Part shown: positions 58,056 through 64,000 of the stretch, one piece after another | Numbering within the stretch: position 1 is the first letter of the stretch | Layout of the letters: every line of letters begins with the position of its first letter | Source: Flaveria trinervia | Taxonomy: Eukaryota; Streptophyta; Magnoliopsida; Asterales; Asteraceae | Reading direction: 5' to 3' | DNA length: 64,000 nt | Assembly (NCBI GenBank): GCA_025506515.1 | Contig: CM046452.1 | Coordinates: 77,598,876 to 77,662,875, forward strand | Program-made: the position numbers and the translations under genes | Notes under the pieces: generated by a model | What the model was told of the DNA's origin: nothing | Seen by the model: only the letters and a program-made list of their open reading frames with translations | Databases searched by the model: none

Positions 58056-59119
58056 CAAAACACAACATTAACAGTTACTATGTACATAACAACAAATATT
58101 GACATCTAACGTAGATCGTACCCGGCGAATATGGAGTTAAGTAGAACGGTTGATCCAATCGCAACCCCGGCTAGTTGTCCCGTCTAGATTAAGTAAATAT
58201 GTAAGTTACATACTAACTCATCATATTCGTAAAATATTATTATTAATCACTTATAAGTGAAATTGGGTAAAAATATACTTACAGCTCGATCATCTGTGAC
58301 AATTGCACAGATGACGAACACGAGGTAGAATGTGATAATAATTTCCATCACAAAAGATTGAAGGTCGGACCCAGGAGGGACATTTCCAACGAAACGATCA
58401 TGTGTCTCGTTAAATATCAACCGTAGGGTTCCGCTCGCTACGATTGATGCGACAATTTGAGCAATCACGTATCCGGGCACCTAAAAAACATTAATAAATT
58501 AACCATTCAAGATCATTAATAACAAACAAACATACCAGTACAATCTCACTCATAGCGGTGCTATCGACGTATAAACTCATAAAATTCATGATCCATGTCA
58601 TACGTTGAAATTAATATCCAAATGACCATGCATTAAATTTACAATGATATGTAATCACCTCTTTCCAAGGGAACCTTGTACATGATGCCAAAGCAATGGT
58701 GACAGCAGGGTTGATATGTGCACCTGAAACATGCCCTACGGCGTAAACCATCACCATCACCGCCGCGCCCCACACGATCGCTATACCGTTCTTGTCGATG
58801 CTCACCATGATTTCGCCGCAGCCTGCAAACACCAAGAAGTACGTGGCGAGCAACTCTGCGAGCAACTGCACGAAAACTCGATTATAATTAATAAGGTTAA
58901 TTAATAAAGATGGTTTAAAGATGAAGTTAATTATGGAGTTAAAGATGGAACCTTTTGGGAAAACTGAGGAGTGATCAAAGGGGATGATGGTGGGGTGTCA
59001 TCTTTTGCAATGCTTAAGGTGACTGAATGATGGTTATTGGCGGCTCCACCGCCCTCCGCAAGGCTCCGCCGCTCTCCACCGCCCTCCGCCACGGCTCCGC
59101 CGCTCTCCACCATGGCCAT
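57738..59119 (-). CDS. NIP-type aquaporin B (NIP-B), five exons, apparently intact
   Basis: Minus-strand exons 58952-59119, 58659-58865, 58283-58480, 58122-58183 and 57738-58002, all with GT-AG introns of 86-178 bp; the sum is 900 nt, 299 aa. The start MAMVESGG is at 59119 (a second ATG at 59113). Residues 1-30 are Gly/Glu/Ala-rich, from a GC-rich duplicated tract. NPA boxes are at 108-110 (SGAHINPAVT) and 220-222 (SGASMNPAR). The filter residues by NPA spacing are W88, S208, A217, R223; classical NIP-I has V at the second position. The C-terminus ends in an unusual aromatic tail (YNLWVYLYETMYT). It is a paralogue of NIP-A in the same orientation about 12 kb away, with the same exon plan except the first junction phase. 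It is probably a plasma-membrane or ER channel for water and small neutral solutes; substrates are not shown by sequence. Confidence 0.92.
58012..58047. repeat. (AT)n microsatellite in NIP-B intron 4
   Basis: Pure TA tract within the 119-bp intron between the fourth and fifth exons. Confidence 0.85.
59037..59113. repeat. GC-rich duplicated tract in NIP-B exon 1
   Basis: GGCTCC(A/G)CCGCCCTCCGC and GCTCCGCCGCTCTCCACC alternate about twice; encodes the AEGGG-type repeats (AVAEGGGERRS, SLAEGGGAA) at the N-terminus. Confidence 0.75.
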
Positions 59120-60708
59120 TTACCTCAGAAAACTTGCGTGTGTGAGAAAGAGAGTGAAAATGGAGATAGGGTTTGGGGGAAGAGGAAAGCACAGAACGTA
59201 TTTATAGTAGTATTGGTGAACAGTGAGGTGATTAATATGATATGTCATGCATTGTCTACTAACAAATTATAATATTTTATATTGCGTATATGTATAAAGT
59301 ATTACTTACTATAATTACTAAAAAATGTGGTGACTTATTATGATATAGTAAAGTATTAATTCATGTTCGTGTAATTCACAATGGACTTACGATATCATCG
59401 ATGGCATCTCCTCCTCATGAGCTTGAAATTTCCAAAAACCCGAGGCGTTTAAGGTGTTCTTTTACAGCAAAAACTACAATGTAAAACAAGGTTTTAATGC
59501 ATAATAGTGTAAAAGGGACCAAAATGAATCATATACGAGCCTTCTCAAATATATGCATGTTAATCATCTTAATTATTCTCATTTAGATATAAATCTTGGC
59601 AAAAAATTTATGTACGGTTTAAAATAATATTTAGCATAACATAAGTTGTCATTATAGCCTATAATTTATAGATAAGTTTAATGTGGAATCCAAATTAAAT
59701 TTCAAATAATAAGAAGCATGTACACCCTTGTATTTATTGTTTTAAACAATCATATCTAGTGTGGTTAACTAACCACTTAATTTACTCTCTCACTAGGTGT
59801 GATATGTTTTAAGAGGGTTAAAGGTTTACTACAGTGGATCGTTAAGTGCTGAGTCACTAACGTTATTTGTGTTCGCGACCGTGGGTGGCACCCCACCCCC
59901 TCTCTCCGGTAATGGGTTTACCCGAATGACCGGGCTAAAAATTATTTGTTGACTATTAAAAAAAACTTATTTTACTCTCTCACGTGATATCTAATAAATT
60001 AGCAATATATACAATTATACAAATGGTATTCACGTTGTCCTTTCGATTCATTTCTTTTAATGACTTCTGCATCATTGTTGTGTATTTGGCATTATAACGT
60101 TTATATTGTATATACCTAGACATGGTAAAATATATACATATATATAAAAAGATCTCAGTTGTGTTTCATTTTAGAGTTGATTACACGTACAATGGTTTGT
60201 ATGGTTTTTACAAACGTACATGTTTGAGTACTAAATAAAAGAGATATCCATTTGAGTACTAACCTATTAATATTGTAATGAGTGGGAATGTTAATGCTCG
60301 TTTGTCATCCTAATTTAAGAAAAAAGTTAACAAAAGTTATTAATATTCCAAACATGTAGTAACAATAACTTCTTGTTACTTCACCTAAACTATTAAACAA
60401 CATCAACCATATATGTATATATATATATATTCTTGAGTTGGACTTCACCACCGACGAATCACAAATGAAGCTAGCTGGTTATGGGCCACATAGGTTATAA
60501 ATTGTGTTGGTTAGAAGTCGCTAAACTCGCATGACTTTAGTTTACCAAAACCGACCTGCCAGCCTAGTGCCGACCGCGGGTTTAGACCTGTAATTTTGAC
60601 TTTCTTGACTTCATGTTGGTCAATTACGTTGAAAAAACATACACACATCACGTCTACAATTCTAGCTTTTGGGTATTTAAAATAAGTTCAAAATGCCTTA
60701 AAAGCAAA
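59120..60708. other. NIP-B promoter region and spacer to the tRNA gene
   Basis: The proximal part should hold the NIP-B leader and promoter. A GC-richer phrase at 59875-59938 (GGGTGGCACCCCACCCCC) looks like repeat DNA of unknown type. (AT)n runs near 60413-60430. No gene seen. Confidence 0.5.
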
Positions 60709-60782
60709 GGCCTATTAGCTCAGTTGGTTAGAGCGTCGTGCTAATAACGCGAAGGTCGCAGGTTCGAGACCTGCATGGGCCA
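60709..60782 (+). tRNA. tRNA-Ile (anticodon AAT)
   Basis: A 74-nt cloverleaf: acceptor stem GGCCTAT/ATGGGCC (one G-T pair) with discriminator A; D arm GCTC/GAGC; anticodon stem TCGTG/CGCGA with loop CTAATAA, anticodon AAT at 60743-60745; T arm GCAGG/CCTGC with TTCGAGA loop. No intron and no encoded CCA beyond position 73. Both internal pol III boxes are intact (TAGCTCAGTTGG and GGTTCGAGACC). A CAA at 60705-60707 just upstream and T5 runs from about 60788 downstream are the usual plant tRNA-gene start and termination signals, so it looks functional. The type is nuclear cytosolic (A34, later inosine). Confidence 0.97.
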
Positions 60783-60787
60783 TGGTA

Positions 60788-60804
60788 GTTTTTATTACTT
60801 TTTA
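60788..60804 (+). terminator. Pol III terminator of tRNA-Ile
   Basis: TTTTT within GTAGTTTTTATTACTTTTT, six to twenty bases after the tRNA 3' end, with a second T5 run as backup. Confidence 0.75.
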
Positions 60805-61705
60805 AATTAACATGTTTATGAATTAAGTTTTAACTCATCCCTCATATGGTCATATTAAACAAAAAAACGCCCCCTGAGTTTCCATTAAATATGGCCAAGT
60901 CCCTGTAATTCATAAACGGTAGTGAGAGTTTTGAAGAAATTCTATTGTAGTTGGTGAAACTATGATTTGTTTCTTTACGAATTCGATTTTATAATGTTAT
61001 TCAGTATTCTTTTATTATGTGTGATATACATATAAAACTATTGAGATTTATCATGTTTTTTCAAAGAGTGAAACTAGTAATCTTGAGATTTATCACATTT
61101 TTACAAAGAGTGAAATCAGTAATCTTGAGATTTTGATTTATGAGTGTAAACTTAATTTCTATTTATAGGGCACAACACGTGAACACTAACAAACGAGGCA
61201 AAAGGAACTATAGTTTGGCTGGTATAAGTAACATATAAATAAAACGCATATGTTTTGTTAGGGCTAGTAATTTCTGACCCGTGTATGACATGATTAAACT
61301 TGTTACATAAAAAGTATATTTTTTATTTATTTACATTTTTGAAAATAACTAAAATCGAAATTCTAGACTCTATTATTTTACATTTCTTGGTTCATAAAAA
61401 TATATAAAAAAATTATAGATATAACATATAAGTAGTTAAACAAGTCTTTTGCATGTTTGATACGTGAGTTTTGTACGTCATCTCTAACCTGTTAAACATG
61501 ATAAGATTTATTTTGCCAGAGCTAGTAAACGAGACACTATCTAACCTGCGTACAAGGGTTTGTTGAATTTTTTATATGCTATATAGTATATGGTTCTTGT
61601 GTTTTTATGTTTAACTTACACAGGGGTGGAATCAAGGTCAAGGAGATTTGTTGACCCTCTAGTCGCTAAAACTCACAAATATTTAATATGAAACCTAAGG
61701 TTTGT

Positions 61706-61912
61706 CTTTAAGAAAAACATAAGTTTAACTCTTTAGATTTAATCACCTGAGAAGTGACCTTATAATAATGGCGCGACCTATCACCGACCAAGAAGTTGTT
61801 TCTGACAGAAAAGCATGAGTTTAACTCTTACGTTTAGTTACCGAAGAAGAGACCTTATCATAATTCCTGGCCTATAACCAACCAAGAAGTTGGTTCTGTC
61901 ACTAAACATACA
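61706..61912. repeat. Tandem duplication, about 105-110-bp unit
   Basis: Unit 1 (AAACATAAGTTTAACTCTTT ... CACCGACCAAGAAGTTGTTTC) and unit 2 (AAAGCATGAGTTTAACTCTT ... AACCAACCAAGAAGTTGGTTC) are diverged but co-linear. Confidence 0.7.
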
Positions 61913-61944
61913 TATACACGACCCTCGGGTGACACTGATTCAAC

Positions 61945-62792
61945 CAGGGGCGGACCCAACCATTGCGGTTGGGGTTCGCCCAACCCACGTGAATTTATTT
62001 TTCCTTTTAATAACGTATATGTTATATTTTCAACCGACCCTCAAGAAATTTTGATAACGACCCTCAAGAAATTTTGATAACGACCCCAAGAATTTTTACG
62101 ACGACCCTATTGTATTTTTATAATCAATGACCCTAAAAATATAAATTAAAAGTTTTAAAAAAATTAAACCGATAAGTTATAACAAAAATAACTAATATTA
62201 ACTTAAAATAAAATCATTTTAAACCATTAACCTTATTAGATTTAACATATCAAGTTATTACCCAATAAGTTAATATCTGAACCCCAAACCCAATTTTATT
62301 ATCCAATTGCTCAATACCTACCATTAAATTAATATATGATAAAAGAAGACTTACAATTAAACTTTTAACTTACATTGATAATTTAAAAAAAAATACAATA
62401 TTTTACAACTTGAATGGACTATCTACTCTTGTACAATTGATGGTTGTAACAAAAAAACATATTTCCTTCATGTTGGTTTACTGTTTATTGAATTTAGCTC
62501 TCGTATCACATGTCGCAACGTCAAATGTAGAAAGATGTTATTTCGGCAATGAAGTATGTGAAGTCCGATTTGCATAATAGGACTGGAGATGAGAATTTAA
62601 GTGATAATTGTTTTTGTTATATTGAAAAAGACTTACTTCAAAATATTTAACTACATGATGTAATTAATAGATTTCAAAATATAAACTCGTGAAAACAACT
62701 TTACTAATATTCTATTTATCTTACGTAATTTTAATGACTATTTAAGTACTTTTGTTATGTTATTTTGATATTTAACTTACTTTATCTTTTAA
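61945..62792 (+). pseudogene. Internally deleted hAT element with transposase C-end relic
   Basis: Begins CAGGGGCGGACCCAAC, typical of hAT elements of the MYM1/DUF4371 class. At 62480-62640 broken plus-strand codons spell the C-terminal dimerisation block: SAMKYVKSDLHNRTGDENLS and CFCYIEKDLLQNI. The rest of the transposase is missing. A threefold repeat of about 23 bp (ACCCTCAAGAAATTTTGATA) lies at 62036-62107. The right terminus is not seen before the gypsy LTR begins at 62793, so that LTR may have inserted into it. Confidence 0.65.
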
Positions 62793-64000
62793 TGTGACAT
62801 TTGTCATTTTCGACTAACTTTGTATTTGTTATCCTGTATTGTAAACCCGACTTGTTTTGGTCTTCGGATCTTTGAATATTAATAAAATGATGGATTTTAT
62901 GTTGTAATCGTGTTTCATACTTGTCGTGACGTGACCCACAGTTCGTTTCAGCAAAATCAGTTTTTTTACGTTTTCGGTTTGTTTAAGGTCCGGACTTCTA
63001 TTTTAACCATCCAAACCAACCAAGACCTAACATATAACTATTCTAGAACCCTTCAAACATGTAGATACCTGGTCATAATTTATTTAAATTAAAATTTATT
63101 TTAAATAAAAGAATCAAAGTGCATCCTTTTACCCACCGGACAAACGCATTACCCATTTCCTCAAACCCTAATCTTTCTCTATAAATACCACTCATTCTCA
63201 ACCATTTCACCTGCATATTTTCATCTTCTTCTCCCAAAATTTTTGATCTTGTAAGTTGTTCTAGCTAGTTTTGCTTAAGTTTGACTTTAAAAAGTCAACG
63301 GAACCGAATCTTGCATTTCAAATCATTTCGGGTATGTAATTTTGGTTATTTTCAGTTTTTCTAAGTTATTTTATATTCACAAAACCATTTTCATCTTTAT
63401 TTAAGTCTTGTGGGCATTCAAACTCATATTTATGCATTTTAGACCCGTTTGGGTCGTTTTCGGAAAGTTTACTCGATTAACTTTCTTGTTTGAGTTTAGA
63501 TCTGGAAGTTTTACCTTATTTTTAGTTCAATGGTTTTGGACATGTGGTAACCATCCTCGGGTTCATACCGAGTCAAAGACCGAACCAAACCGAACGCTGT
63601 TTAAGCACTTTAAATAACTTTTAAGTGACCATGTTACATCAAACACTTTAGATCTGAGTTTTTCTTGATATTTTAGTTATTATATGGTTGATATGGAGGT
63701 GTAGAACAAATCTTGGCTTGAACCCAAGTTTCGGGTAAAAACCGAGTAAAACCGAACACCCGTTTTAACGAGTTAGTCAATGTTCAAACCAACAAAAGTT
63801 CAACTTATCTTTTTAGTTATATTTTACTTTATATTACTCATATTACTTAAGATTTTGGAAGTGTTAGAACAAATTATTAGCTCAAACCAAGTTTCGGGTA
63901 AGAATAAACCCGAGTAAAAGTCGAACTTATCGTCTTAACAAGCTAGTCACCGTTCAAAATGCCAAAAGAAAAATCTTTCCTAATTTTTTTAATTTATGTT
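62793..64000 (+). repeat. Gypsy LTR, second copy, opposite orientation (partial)
   Basis: From TGTGACATTTGTCATTTTCG at 62793 the plus strand follows the reverse complement of the LTR at 17356-19645 with moderate divergence and runs off the window after about 1.2 of 2.3 kb. Frames within it (62910-63092, 63408-63617) are not genes. Whether an element body or a solo LTR follows cannot be seen. Confidence 0.92.

Larger units (their letters stand above)
60783..61944. other. Spacer with a local tandem duplication
   Basis: AT-rich, no gene. Contains a tandem duplication at 61706-61912. A phrase CAGGGGTGGAATCAAGG at about 61620 resembles the CAGGGGCGGA end of the hAT element at 61945 and may be a decayed hAT end. 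Confidence 0.5.

Noticed and set aside
63408..63617. 69-codon frame also seen in reverse at 10839-11069
   Set aside because: Both lie in copies of the gypsy LTR, which is non-coding.

Overview
This window is plant nuclear DNA. It has intron-rich genes with GT-AG junctions, an LRR receptor kinase, a plant-type seipin, two NIP aquaporins, a nuclear tRNA-Ile gene, and plant Ty1/copia and Ty3/gypsy retrotransposons primed by initiator Met-tRNA. The style of the repeats suggests a eudicot, perhaps Asteraceae; that is an impression from memory and was not tested.

Layout. (1) 1-2540: the 5' part of an LRR receptor-like kinase gene on the minus strand, ten exons visible, running off the left edge. 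(2) 2.8-9.2 kb: a Helitron end, a 5'-truncated copia element inside low-complexity DNA, and a decayed PIF/Harbinger transposase. (3) 9369-19645: a whole Ty3/gypsy chromovirus-like element (minus strand) with two 2.3-kb LTRs, a 5-bp target duplication, PBS and PPT, but broken coding frames. (4) 19.7-36 kb: gene-free and AT-rich. It holds small non-autonomous DNA elements built from short GC-rich motifs, a decayed hAT transposase, a 23-bp tandem array and a long inverted-repeat element. (5) 36089-37805: a two-exon SEIPIN gene with a short upstream ORF whose stop overlaps the main start. (6) 39.8-46.1 kb: NIP-A, a five-exon aquaporin gene on the minus strand whose third intron has grown to 4.2 kb through Helitron-like and foldback insertions, and whose last exon carries a 1-bp frameshift. 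(7) 48505-53349: a TNT1/Tork-like copia element on the plus strand with point-mutation stops. (8) 54.5-57.1 kb: a coding-poor LTR-element relic and a copia RNase H relic. (9) 57738-59119: NIP-B, a compact and apparently intact paralogue of NIP-A in the same orientation. (10) 60709-60782: tRNA-Ile(AAT). (11) 61945-64000: a deleted hAT element, then another copy of the gypsy LTR in opposite orientation, running off the right edge.

The host genes are an LRR kinase (signalling), a seipin (ER lipid-droplet biogenesis), two tandem NIP channels (water or small-solute transport) and a tRNA. They do not form a pathway. Most of the rest is transposable-element DNA in several nested layers. I found no convincing new multi-gene system. 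The observations most worth following are the unusual selectivity-filter residues in both NIPs, the NIP-A tail frameshift, the seipin uORF, and the family of motif-built non-autonomous elements with recognisable target duplications.
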